From positions 182,116 through 246,115 of the IMG/VR virus record IMGVR_UViG_3300025030_000041: a DNA stretch of 64,000 nt. One strand, 5' to 3'. Of this stretch, positions 1 through 7,632 are shown piece by piece; position 1 is the stretch's first letter; each line of letters starts with the position of its first letter. Source of the DNA: a virus. The translations under genes were made by a program, and so were the position numbers. The notes beneath the pieces were generated by a model that worked only from the letters and a program-made list of their open reading frames with translations, did not search any database and had not been told where the DNA came from.

Positions 1-365
1 AGCGGCTTACTTATATCAGTACTCAATTTCCATACTTCATTTAAGCCTTCAATAGACTGAAAATACCAAGGAGTAGTATCCTGTATCCAACTTATAATAT
101 CTCTAAACTTATCTAAATAATCAGACTCCTTTTTATATCCTAATAAACTTAAATATTCAATTGCGCCATACCCATCACCTGGACGAGTAAATAACGGTGA
201 ATTCATTAATTTGCTATCATATTGTAAAAAAGAATTTAAATTAAATTGAACATTAAATGAAAGAAAGGTTGGATCTTCAATTCCATATTTACTTTCAAAT
301 AAAAATCCTCTTCTAAAATTTTGAAATTCATTAGTATTTACAAAACTTCTTAGATTAGTAGCCAT
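1..365 (-). CDS. virion/baseplate protein, N-terminal part (runs off window)
   Basis: Open frame on the minus strand that starts with ATG at 365-363 and is still open at base 1, giving at least 121 residues. The protein starts MATNLRSFVNTNEFQNFRRG and has no signal peptide or membrane segment. It is the most upstream member seen of a same-strand run of baseplate-type genes, since the hub-like gene follows after 13 bases on the same strand side. An AAATAAATAA motif (371-380) lies just before the ATG and may be a late promoter. I do not recognise the family; a baseplate or tail role is inferred from context only. Confidence 0.6.
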   Translation of the reverse strand, partial: MATNLRSFVNTNEFQNFRRGFLFESKYGIEDPTFLSFNVQFNLNSFLQYDSKLMNSPLFTRPGDGYGAIEYLSLLGYKKESDYLDKFRDIISWIQDTTPWYFQSIEGLNEVWKLSTDISKP

Positions 366-378
366 TTAATTTATTTAT

Positions 379-1893
379 TTAAACTGCTGAATTTGGATTA
401 GTACTACCTATTTCAGGTATAGGCTTCCACTCTCGCTTTGTTAAAATCATCTGAGTCCAAAAATTAGTTGTATCACCTGTATATTGGTTACTTCCCTTAC
501 TATAATTTACTATTAAACTATCTACATAATAATAATCAGATAAAAATCTATCAATTTTTATATTTAATTGTTTTTCAGCTTGATAGATACTTCCATCTAA
601 ATCTTTTTCTTCATATTCTTCACTATGTACAGAATCTGACGAGTTTTCATTTACTATTACAATTGGTATTCTCATACCTCTAATTACAGATGGATTATAC
701 CCAAGAGTAGTTATTTTTAATTGGATTTTATTTAATTCAATATTATTTTGAAAATTATGAAATTTGCTATATATATAATTCATATGTCTATTATCGTATT
801 CTATTCCAGCCCATTTATGTACTTCTAAATCTTTTAAAACATCATTTGTCGGTTTCAAACTATTCTTTTTAGATTTCATATTTCGAGTAACTAATGACTC
901 TACAAATAAATCTTGATATTTATTAGTTTCTAGATTAGCTTCATAATAATTCATTTTACGTCTTACTCCATTCTCAATTAAGTTACTTCCTAAATTAGAA
1001 ACTAAATTATAACTTGTAATAAACATTGGAGACTTTCTATATTTAGAAAAATTACTAAATAATAATCTCATAGTATCGTCTTCTATTTCTTTTTTATCAT
1101 TTAATAAATAATCAGTCATAGTTAATGAATAAAAAATAAAATCATCTATTGTTTGCTCATCACTAAATTGGTTATTGACATTAATTAAATTTAAATAATA
1201 GTACTTATCAATAAATGTTCTATAAAAAGATTCATCATTTTTCCAAATATGTTTTACTGTATCTTTTATAAAACCTTCATAATTCCAATTTGGATTAATC
1301 CATGTCATTTTATCATCCATGGAGTCTTCATTTGTAGCATATCCAATCTGCATTTCAATAGCTAATTGTTTAAATAAATCAAAAGATGTTAAGTCTTTAT
1401 ACGCTTTAATATTATATTTCCATAAAGTCGGAACAAATAAAATACCACTTATTGTAAATGTTTTATTTTTACCATGCATTTCCATTTCTCCACTTCCACT
1501 TGACATTGGAGTTGCATCAATTATTAAAAAATCAGCGCGTATAGGTTTATATTGCTCTTTTTTAGACCTAATATATATACTTATCTTTTCATCAGATTTA
1601 GGAAAAAAAGCACTATTTAAATTTCCATTTACATCTAATACTGTTACAGTAATACTTGGCAAAAATGAATCTTCTTCTAATCTCAATGACCTAATAGTAT
1701 CATATGCAAACCTATATTTACCAATTTGAATAAATGGAAATAAATCCCCGTATATTCTAGATTCATCTCTTAACGAATCTTTCCTTTGTTCAGGTTTAAC
1801 ACTTGGATTATCTAAAACAGTATCCATAGTAGACATCTTTTCTAATGGTATCTTAGGATCAACTAGAGTAAGTATTTTATTTGAAACTCCCAT
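379..1893 (-). CDS. baseplate hub-like protein (gp27 / late control D fold)
   Basis: A 504-residue soluble protein. The first part (about residues 60-160) is a beta-rich domain with a pattern like the first domain of phage hub proteins. It is followed by a segment with F-D-L-F-K-Q-L-A-x-x-M and then W-I-N-P-N-W and a D-x-S-F-Y/R-x-F-I-D-x-Y-Y-x-L motif, which is typical of gp27/gpD hub proteins that form the central trimer under the tail tube. Length is larger than T4 gp27 (391 aa). The LysM-containing gp53-like gene is immediately upstream (12 bases), which supports a baseplate operon. The match is by pattern, so the assignment is moderate. Confidence 0.55.
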   Translation of the reverse strand: MGVSNKILTLVDPKIPLEKMSTMDTVLDNPSVKPEQRKDSLRDESRIYGDLFPFIQIGKYRFAYDTIRSLRLEEDSFLPSITVTVLDVNGNLNSAFFPKSDEKISIYIRSKKEQYKPIRADFLIIDATPMSSGSGEMEMHGKNKTFTISGILFVPTLWKYNIKAYKDLTSFDLFKQLAIEMQIGYATNEDSMDDKMTWINPNWNYEGFIKDTVKHIWKNDESFYRTFIDKYYYLNLINVNNQFSDEQTIDDFIFYSLTMTDYLLNDKKEIEDDTMRLLFSNFSKYRKSPMFITSYNLVSNLGSNLIENGVRRKMNYYEANLETNKYQDLFVESLVTRNMKSKKNSLKPTNDVLKDLEVHKWAGIEYDNRHMNYIYSKFHNFQNNIELNKIQLKITTLGYNPSVIRGMRIPIVIVNENSSDSVHSEEYEEKDLDGSIYQAEKQLNIKIDRFLSDYYYVDSLIVNYSKGSNQYTGDTTNFWTQMILTKREWKPIPEIGSTNPNSAV

Positions 1894-1904
1894 GTATTAA
1901 ATAG

Positions 1905-2495
1905 TTAACCAAATATTTTTTTAGTAAGTAATCTTTCTTTTAATCTAGCCTTACTTAATGGTTCAGGACAATTTTGAGTAGTTATTTGAGTAACATCTGG
2001 GCCGAATACAATTTCTCCATTTTCTATTTTAATATTCTGAGTTCCGGGCTTAGATATATTAGGAGGTAATACTTCTTTTTTTCCTAACTCTACCTTCTGC
2101 TTAATTAAATCTAACCTCTTTTTATCTTTAACTGTTTCAGCCTTTATTGCAATCTCTTCTTTTTTATTTTGATTTTCATTTATACCATCAGACGGAGTAA
2201 CTATCATTGCATCCATCTCGCTTCTCTCTGGGATTAGCAGGATTTGCCCAGGCTCAATTGATAATGGATTTGATATTCCATTATAAGTTAATATATAATC
2301 TAACAGAGACTCATCCCCGTACTTTAATTTAGCTATTAAATCAGGTCGCATTGCAAATTCATCTGTTACTACTACAATGTCTTTAATAGCTGGAGCAAAT
2401 TTATATTTAATAGTATTAACAGCTAAGTCAACTATAACATCGTTATTAGGTTTTTTAAAAAACCTTTTATTAAGAAGAGTCGTTAAATTTAGCAT
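1905..2495 (-). CDS. gp53-like baseplate wedge protein with LysM-like segment
   Basis: 196 residues, the same length as T4 gp53. Residues about 45-90 read R-P-D-L-I-A-K-L-x-Y-G-D followed by a L-L-D-Y-I-L-x-Y-N-G-I-x-N-P-L-S-I-x-P-G-Q-I-L-L-I-P stretch; this is the gp53 'leave YG-N, LL-x-N' pattern running into a LysM-type 'I-x-P-G-Q-x-L-x-I-P' ending. In T4, gp53 joins wedges into the baseplate ring. The C-terminal half is charged and lacks recognisable domains. It sits three bases downstream of the 576-residue structural gene and upstream of the hub-like gene, consistent with a baseplate cluster. Confidence 0.6.
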   Translation of the reverse strand: MLNLTTLLNKRFFKKPNNDVIVDLAVNTIKYKFAPAIKDIVVVTDEFAMRPDLIAKLKYGDESLLDYILTYNGISNPLSIEPGQILLIPERSEMDAMIVTPSDGINENQNKKEEIAIKAETVKDKKRLDLIKQKVELGKKEVLPPNISKPGTQNIKIENGEIVFGPDVTQITTQNCPEPLSKARLKERLLTKKIFG

Positions 2496-2498
2496 TAA

Positions 2499-4229
2499 TT
2501 AGAAATTAGTTTTTGTTCCATCAATAAATGCAGGAAGAGCTGGGTTATTTGCCATATATTCACCCCATCTAACTTTAACTCTATCTCTTATGACATCTAC
2601 ATCTCGCTTATTTCCTCTAGCTGAATCATTATCTTTTTTAAGAGTTTCTGCTGTATTTTTATTAGTTGGTATTCCATTAACATCTGCCCCGGGAAATGTA
2701 TTTCTTTCAGATGGTAATTGGCCAAGAGTAGAATAATACATTCGGCCTGTTCCTAAATTTAACATACTTTCTATATCTCCTTTATCTCTAGGTTTTCCAT
2801 GTTTTAATTTAACAGTAAAAGTTACTTCAGTAGGAAAATCCTCTGCACCTAATTTTTCTGAAAATTCAAGAGTACTGTCATCTAATATTAAATTACCAAT
2901 AACTGCTATAGGATTTAACGGATTTCCAATTGCTAAATGCCATTCTCCAATAGGCTCACCTGTTAATAATGATTTAACAGATAACATCTTAGGTCTAGAC
3001 TGAGACGCTAAGTTACCCATCGCTAAGTTTAATCCGCCCTTTATTAATTCTTCTAACCCTGCTCCTGAAAATAATTTACTTAAAAAAGACTCTCCACCTT
3101 TAGTTGCAGCGCCGAGCTGGCTTTTTATAGAATCATAATATTTACCACTATAAAATAAGTTTTGATCTCCTAAGAAACCAACTTTATTAGATTTTGGAAA
3201 ATACCGTCTCGCACCACCCCAAAATTTAGCATTAGAAAATGTTAATAATAAAAAATTAGATATAATATCTAGCATTGCAACCTTAGGACTTATCTTATCA
3301 TAAGAATTTAATTTATAATGAAATTTAACAGTAATTGGATTATCAAATTTAAGTCCACGAGTTCTCATATGTGTTTTATCAATAACATTAACAGGTCCGT
3401 ATACTCTATTTTGAAATGACCCACTAGACGGATCGTATATGCCTTTGGCCCACTCATTATAGTTTTCCTTTCTTCCATCCCAATCGCCATTCCCTTGACC
3501 TGCTTGTATTAATCCAAGAGCTTTCTGTATTTTATCTGGTGCAAATTGTTCAATTCCGCTACCAAACTGGGTCTCATTACCATCAATATTTTGCACTTCA
3601 GACTTTAGTTCCTCCCAATTATATCCATATGTAAATTTTAAAATATCTTTAAGTGAATTGCCTGGGTCTTCACCTAACCAACTAACCGACTGAGCAATTG
3701 GTACTAATATTTGGTCTTCTGTGCCTTTAAGATTATCTAAAACAGGCATTGGATAACGTCTTAAAGTAATCATATAATTATTAGGTATTTTACCATAATG
3801 TTTACAATATAAAAAATCATTCCATGAATACGGAGCTGGACCAAATACTGAATTTTCATCTTTTTGATCTTGAGACCATTTAATAATTTTAGCAGCAGTT
3901 GGGGTAGATGCCTCTGGGGCGTATTGATCATTTAAATTTGTAAGATAATGTGAAGTCTCATTATACTCGGCTTTATTTAATCCATATCCATTCTTTGCAA
4001 CTCTAAATACAACATAATTATTAAATAATGAATTAGTACCACTAATAGAAGGTATATCACCAGTTAATACCTTATCAGTATATCCTCCTGTAATATTTTC
4101 AGTGATAGACTTAGTAGTAACACTACTTGCAACATTTTCTTGTTGAGTATCTAGCATATCATCCAATAATTCTGGATTCATACCAGCAGCAAGCATTTGC
4201 TCTCGTCGACTCTTAGGATCAATTGCCAT
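2499..4229 (-). CDS. large tail/baseplate structural protein
   Basis: 576 residues, soluble. The N-terminus (about 1-60) is Ser/Thr rich and low in structure; the rest is a long globular sequence. The C-terminal part contains S-V-K-S-L-L-T-G-E-P-I-G-E-W-H-L and I-G-N-P-L-N-P-I-A-V-I-G-N, followed by a beta-rich region ending in L-K-H-G-K-P-R-D-K. This reads like a tube or tube-junction domain, so a role near the tail tube or baseplate (gp48/gp54 or tube-related) is possible, but I cannot name a homologue. Neighbours on both sides are baseplate-like. An AATAAATAATAA motif (about 4243-4257) precedes the start. Confidence 0.55.
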   Translation of the reverse strand: MAIDPKSRREQMLAAGMNPELLDDMLDTQQENVASSVTTKSITENITGGYTDKVLTGDIPSISGTNSLFNNYVVFRVAKNGYGLNKAEYNETSHYLTNLNDQYAPEASTPTAAKIIKWSQDQKDENSVFGPAPYSWNDFLYCKHYGKIPNNYMITLRRYPMPVLDNLKGTEDQILVPIAQSVSWLGEDPGNSLKDILKFTYGYNWEELKSEVQNIDGNETQFGSGIEQFAPDKIQKALGLIQAGQGNGDWDGRKENYNEWAKGIYDPSSGSFQNRVYGPVNVIDKTHMRTRGLKFDNPITVKFHYKLNSYDKISPKVAMLDIISNFLLLTFSNAKFWGGARRYFPKSNKVGFLGDQNLFYSGKYYDSIKSQLGAATKGGESFLSKLFSGAGLEELIKGGLNLAMGNLASQSRPKMLSVKSLLTGEPIGEWHLAIGNPLNPIAVIGNLILDDSTLEFSEKLGAEDFPTEVTFTVKLKHGKPRDKGDIESMLNLGTGRMYYSTLGQLPSERNTFPGADVNGIPTNKNTAETLKKDNDSARGNKRDVDVIRDRVKVRWGEYMANNPALPAFIDGTKTNF

Positions 4230-4271
4230 ATATTAATACCTCTTTTTTATTATTTATTAAAAATAAAAAAA

Positions 4272-4289
4272 GCCTTAAAAAATTAAGGC
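4272..4289 (-). terminator. intrinsic terminator for the minus strand
   Basis: GCCTTAA (4272-4278) pairs with TTAAGGC (4283-4289) around a four-base A loop, and on the minus strand it is followed by a run of seven T. It lies 26 bases after the stop of the 133-residue gene at 4316-4717. Confidence 0.75.
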
Positions 4290-4315
4290 CTTTTTAAAAT
4301 TATGTTAAATATGCA

Positions 4316-4717
4316 TTATTCAGTTGGAAATAACTCCCTAATATCGTCATGATCAATAGATTTATCACCAGATACTGTTTTTAGTATGCGACCATCACCA
4401 TCTTCATCATGCTGACCAAATTTAACTTTAGCAACTGTAGTAAAATGTTCACGAATTTTAGAAAAATAATTTATTTCATCTTCATCATAATCATCAATAC
4501 TAAATGGAATAGCATATACTGGTAAAATACTATACCCTGCATCATTTTTATCATAATGCTCCCAATGGCCTTCATCAACAAAAATATAGTATATATCCTT
4601 TTTTAATTTATTTTTTTCATATTTTTGTTTTTGTTTTTCAAAGTCAGGGTCCCCATCATATTTATATTTTGGTCTAGGCGACTTAAATTCTTCAAATAAT
4701 TTTACATATTTTTTCAT
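4316..4717 (-). CDS. small acidic protein with capsid-targeting-like N-terminus
   Basis: 133 residues. The N-terminus M-K-K-Y-V-K-L-F-E-E-F resembles the K-L-F-E-Q-F start shared by several proteins in this window and the T4 internal-protein targeting peptide, but it lacks the following I/L-x-E cleavage motif. The rest is highly charged, rich in Asp and Glu, with no recognised domain. It has its own terminator downstream and an AT-rich leader with a (TA)13 tract upstream. If the motif is functional the product would be packaged in the phage head; this is inference. Confidence 0.6.
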   Translation of the reverse strand: MKKYVKLFEEFKSPRPKYKYDGDPDFEKQKQKYEKNKLKKDIYYIFVDEGHWEHYDKNDAGYSILPVYAIPFSIDDYDEDEINYFSKIREHFTTVAKVKFGQHDEDGDGRILKTVSGDKSIDHDDIRELFPTE

Positions 4718-4777
4718 TTTCTTATTATATTTTTAATTATTTATATTGAAAAATTTCAGAAAACTTATAAAAACTAG

Positions 4778-4803
4778 TATATATATATATATATATATAT
4801 ATA
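4778..4803. repeat. (TA)13 microsatellite
   Basis: Twenty-six bases of perfect TA dinucleotide repeat in the short gap between two minus-strand genes that both encode capsid-targeting-like N-termini. A tract like this can change length by slippage and could alter promoter spacing of the downstream gene at 4316-4717. Confidence 0.95.
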
Positions 4804-4830
4804 ACATTGATACACAATTAAATAAAATTT

Positions 4831-5463
4831 TCAAAAATAAACTTCTCCTTTTATATCAACTATGCCTCTTATTTCTTCTTCTGTAAATTTCTTCACATTA
4901 TCGATAATCATAAAATCTCCTTTAACTATCTTAGGAGCTCCTTCTATACTAGTTATAATATTATAAGAACACTTAAAATCTCCATTAACTATCGTAGGAG
5001 CTCCTACTAGACTAGTTATATCATTAGTAGAACAACTAAAATCTCCATTAGATATAGTAGGGCCGCCTTCTAGACTAGTTAACTTATTATGAAAACAACT
5101 AAAATCTCCATTAGATATAGTAGGAGATCCTTTTAAACTAGTTAATCCATTAAATGAACAATTAAACTCTCCAGATACTTCTTCTAAATTTAATTCTTTT
5201 AAAATATCACCATTTATTCTAACACCACCTATTATTACTTTAATATCCTTAAATTCTTTTACATTAGTGTTATTTATACTAATAAATTCATTAAAATCTT
5301 TAGATACATATATTTGGTCTTTAGTATACCCTTTATTTAGGTATGGAATAAGTAAGTCATCCCATCTTTCTTTAAGTCTTCTTGGTATAAATATATCTTT
5401 AGCACTAAGTTTAGGAGCTTCTTCTTTGAGTATAAATTGTTCAAATAGTTTTATATGTTTCAT
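4831..5463 (-). CDS. repeat protein with capsid-targeting-like N-terminus (paralogue of 27121-27963)
   Basis: 210 residues. It begins M-K-H-I-K-L-F-E-Q-F-I-L-K-E-E, an excellent match to the T4-type capsid-targeting motif with an L-x-E cleavage site. Residues about 20-50 (S-A-K-D-I-F-I-P-R-R-L-K-E-R-W-D-D-L) are almost identical to the protein at 27121-27963. The remainder is a tandem of about 22-residue units of the form L-T-S-L-x-G-x-P-x-I-x-N-G-D-F-x-C, a leucine-rich-like solenoid. Four to five units are present here and more in the paralogue. Function unknown; the repeats suggest binding rather than catalysis. The stop of the upstream gene (5460) overlaps its start by four bases. Confidence 0.7.
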   Translation of the reverse strand: MKHIKLFEQFILKEEAPKLSAKDIFIPRRLKERWDDLLIPYLNKGYTKDQIYVSKDFNEFISINNTNVKEFKDIKVIIGGVRINGDILKELNLEEVSGEFNCSFNGLTSLKGSPTISNGDFSCFHNKLTSLEGGPTISNGDFSCSTNDITSLVGAPTIVNGDFKCSYNIITSIEGAPKIVKGDFMIIDNVKKFTEEEIRGIVDIKGEVYF

Positions 5464-7370
5464 TTCTTAAATTCTCTTTTAACAAAACTATAAGTATTAA
5501 TATTTTCAGGTTTTATAAAAATTTCAGTTTCAGTAGGTCTATTAACTAATGTGAAGCTATTACCTTTATCTTCTATAAATCCATTAAATTTTGCAGCAGA
5601 ATACACAATTTCCCCATTTTTAGTCATATCATAAACTTTATATACTGAATCTTTTATTAAATTATCTTCCATATTACGTGATTCTTTAGAAAACGCTAAG
5701 TAATCATTATTATTTTGAAATTTTGAAGAAGACTTTTCATCAATACTTTCATTTTCTTTTTCCGGTACATTATACCCTTTTCTTTTAGCATATGAATAAG
5801 CTATTGCAATAGCTTGTTGTTGAGGGTATCCTTCATGCCTTAATTTAGAAATCTTTTTACTTATATAATCTTGAGCATCTTTACTTACTTCATCTAATTT
5901 AGAAACAGTAGGATTACTCATTTTATTTAAGTAATCATCAAAACTTAATATTAATTTATCATCTTTATGTGGTTCAAACCCACCTTCAATATTTGTTTTT
6001 TTCACTATTTTTTTAGGAATAGACATAGGCTCAACTTTTCCTGGATCTAATACTTTATTATTTTTTTCAGCTAATATCTCGTCTTTTTCAACTTGTGTAA
6101 ATCCAGCTTTATTAATTAAGTGTTTAACTACATCTTGATTATGCTTCGATAATACATTTAAATTAGGTATAGATAAAGTATCTCCACTATAAACGAAATT
6201 AAATTTCTTATTCATTCCCTTAAGAGTTTTAAGAGAATCTAATAATTTTTTAAAGTATTCGTCATTCATATTATTAGATTCATTATATGTTAATTCATTT
6301 ATTTCGGCGTCATCTTCATTTAATTTTTTCTTTTTTATAGGTTGAAATTGGTCTCCACTTCCAGCGGTAGTTCTAGTTGGTGCAATAGGATCTCCTTGAC
6401 CAACTAAAGATCCAGGAGTTTGAGCTCCATCTGGGGCGCCCTCCTCATTAAGAAGTTTAGGTACAGTAAAAGAAAAAGCCCCTTTAACTTTACTAATAGT
6501 TTCTTGAGCTCCTTTTAAAATTTTAGGGTCTAATGTTCCTAAAGTTTTTTTAATATTACTTCCTAATGTATTTTGTTTTGCAGCAAATGAAGTGTCTTTA
6601 GTATCAAATTTAAATCCTTTATCTGATTTTTTTATTCCAAATAAATCTGCAACTTTCTTTTTAGAATCATCAGTATCAGCTTCATTTAAATCAATAGGAG
6701 TTTCTACTAAATCTTTAATTGCGTCTTCTCCAGGTTGTTCTATTTTAGTATCATATTTTATTAAGTCACTATTAGTTTCAATATTTGGGCTTATTAATTT
6801 AATAGAATGTACTAATTTATTTAAATCATTAAAATACCCAAACGTTGGATTGCCATATTCTAAATCAATTTTAGAATTAAATGAATATACAACTTTTCCA
6901 TCCTCTACATTTACATAAACTACAAAGTCATATATATCATTTTTTCCATTAATCCCAAATTGCATAGAATTTTCTAATTCTGGGTATAACCCAGGTTCAT
7001 CAATTTCATATCCAGCTTCTTTAAATTTAGTTTGTATAGTCTTTATTAATTCCAATAGTTTATCCTTAGGATATTTGCCATCTTCAGATAATCTATTTAA
7101 TAAATCCTCGTCATACCTAGTATTTTCAAAAAAGAATTCTTCTTTAATTTCTTTAGTATTTTTTTGAAAAATATCTTTAGGTATATTAATATTAGTATTA
7201 ATTAGTAATATATCACAAGAATCTTCATTTTCTTTTAATAAAGAGATTTCAGTATCTTTTTCTATAGCTTCAAGTAAATTATTTTTTTTTATTACAAAAG
7301 ATTTTGTAACTTTAAAAATTCTATCTACATTTTTATCATGATTTAAACCTTGTATATGTTTAATTTTCAT
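5460..7370 (-). CDS. large virion-associated protein with 'HEGYPQQQAIAIAYS' motif
   Basis: 636 residues. Most is low-complexity and charged, with Pro/Gly-rich linkers (about 310-360). Around residues 510-545 is I-S-K-K-I-S-K-L-R-H-E-G-Y-P-Q-Q-Q-A-I-A-I-A-Y-S, a short helical motif that recurs in proteins of many large phages, often head or structural proteins. The last 60 residues form a small beta-rich domain. Function is unknown; a head or internal structural role is inferred from the motif and from the neighbouring capsid-targeting-like genes. It is translated just upstream of the repeat protein with a four-base overlap. Confidence 0.55.
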   Translation of the reverse strand: MKIKHIQGLNHDKNVDRIFKVTKSFVIKKNNLLEAIEKDTEISLLKENEDSCDILLINTNINIPKDIFQKNTKEIKEEFFFENTRYDEDLLNRLSEDGKYPKDKLLELIKTIQTKFKEAGYEIDEPGLYPELENSMQFGINGKNDIYDFVVYVNVEDGKVVYSFNSKIDLEYGNPTFGYFNDLNKLVHSIKLISPNIETNSDLIKYDTKIEQPGEDAIKDLVETPIDLNEADTDDSKKKVADLFGIKKSDKGFKFDTKDTSFAAKQNTLGSNIKKTLGTLDPKILKGAQETISKVKGAFSFTVPKLLNEEGAPDGAQTPGSLVGQGDPIAPTRTTAGSGDQFQPIKKKKLNEDDAEINELTYNESNNMNDEYFKKLLDSLKTLKGMNKKFNFVYSGDTLSIPNLNVLSKHNQDVVKHLINKAGFTQVEKDEILAEKNNKVLDPGKVEPMSIPKKIVKKTNIEGGFEPHKDDKLILSFDDYLNKMSNPTVSKLDEVSKDAQDYISKKISKLRHEGYPQQQAIAIAYSYAKRKGYNVPEKENESIDEKSSSKFQNNNDYLAFSKESRNMEDNLIKDSVYKVYDMTKNGEIVYSAAKFNGFIEDKGNSFTLVNRPTETEIFIKPENINTYSFVKREFKK

Positions 7371-7381
7371 TTAATTAAATA

Positions 7382-7552
7382 TTATTTTTTAAATGGTTCT
7401 TTAATATTATCTTGGCTTTTTTGCCAATCACTATATGTTTTTACCCAAAAATTGCGTTTAAAATTTTTAGTTATTAAACTCGGAACATCATGAGAAGTAG
7501 TTTCAGGATGAGGTAAAATCGCTATTTTAGTTTTATCAGTTATTTCGTTCAT
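7382..7552 (-). CDS. small hypothetical protein
   Basis: 56 residues, ATG at 7552, starting M-N-E-I-T-D-K-T-K-I-A-I-L-P-H-P-E. It is preceded by an AT-rich leader containing ATAAATAAATAA (about 7557-7570), the candidate late promoter motif, and lies eleven bases upstream of the 636-residue gene. The upstream gene ends in a strong terminator, so this gene probably begins a transcript. No domain recognised. Confidence 0.6.
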   Translation of the reverse strand: MNEITDKTKIAILPHPETTSHDVPSLITKNFKRNFWVKTYSDWQKSQDNIKEPFKK

Positions 7553-7583
7553 GATATTATTTATTTATTATTTTCAAATAAAA

Positions 7584-7605
7584 AAGGCAGAGTTTAGTCT
7601 GCCTT
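7584..7605 (-). terminator. intrinsic terminator for the minus strand
   Basis: AAGGCAGA (7584-7591) pairs with TCTGCCTT (7598-7605), loop of six, followed on the minus strand by six T. It closes the transcript of the 755-residue gene at 7633-9900. Confidence 0.85.
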
Positions 7606-7632
7606 AAAAAAATTAAAGTTTTATTTTTTTCT

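Noticed and set aside
468-683. Plus-strand frame of 71 residues inside the hub-like gene
   Set aside because: Shadow of the minus-strand gene: composition is Phe/Leu/Tyr rich, no leader, and it lies fully inside a better gene.
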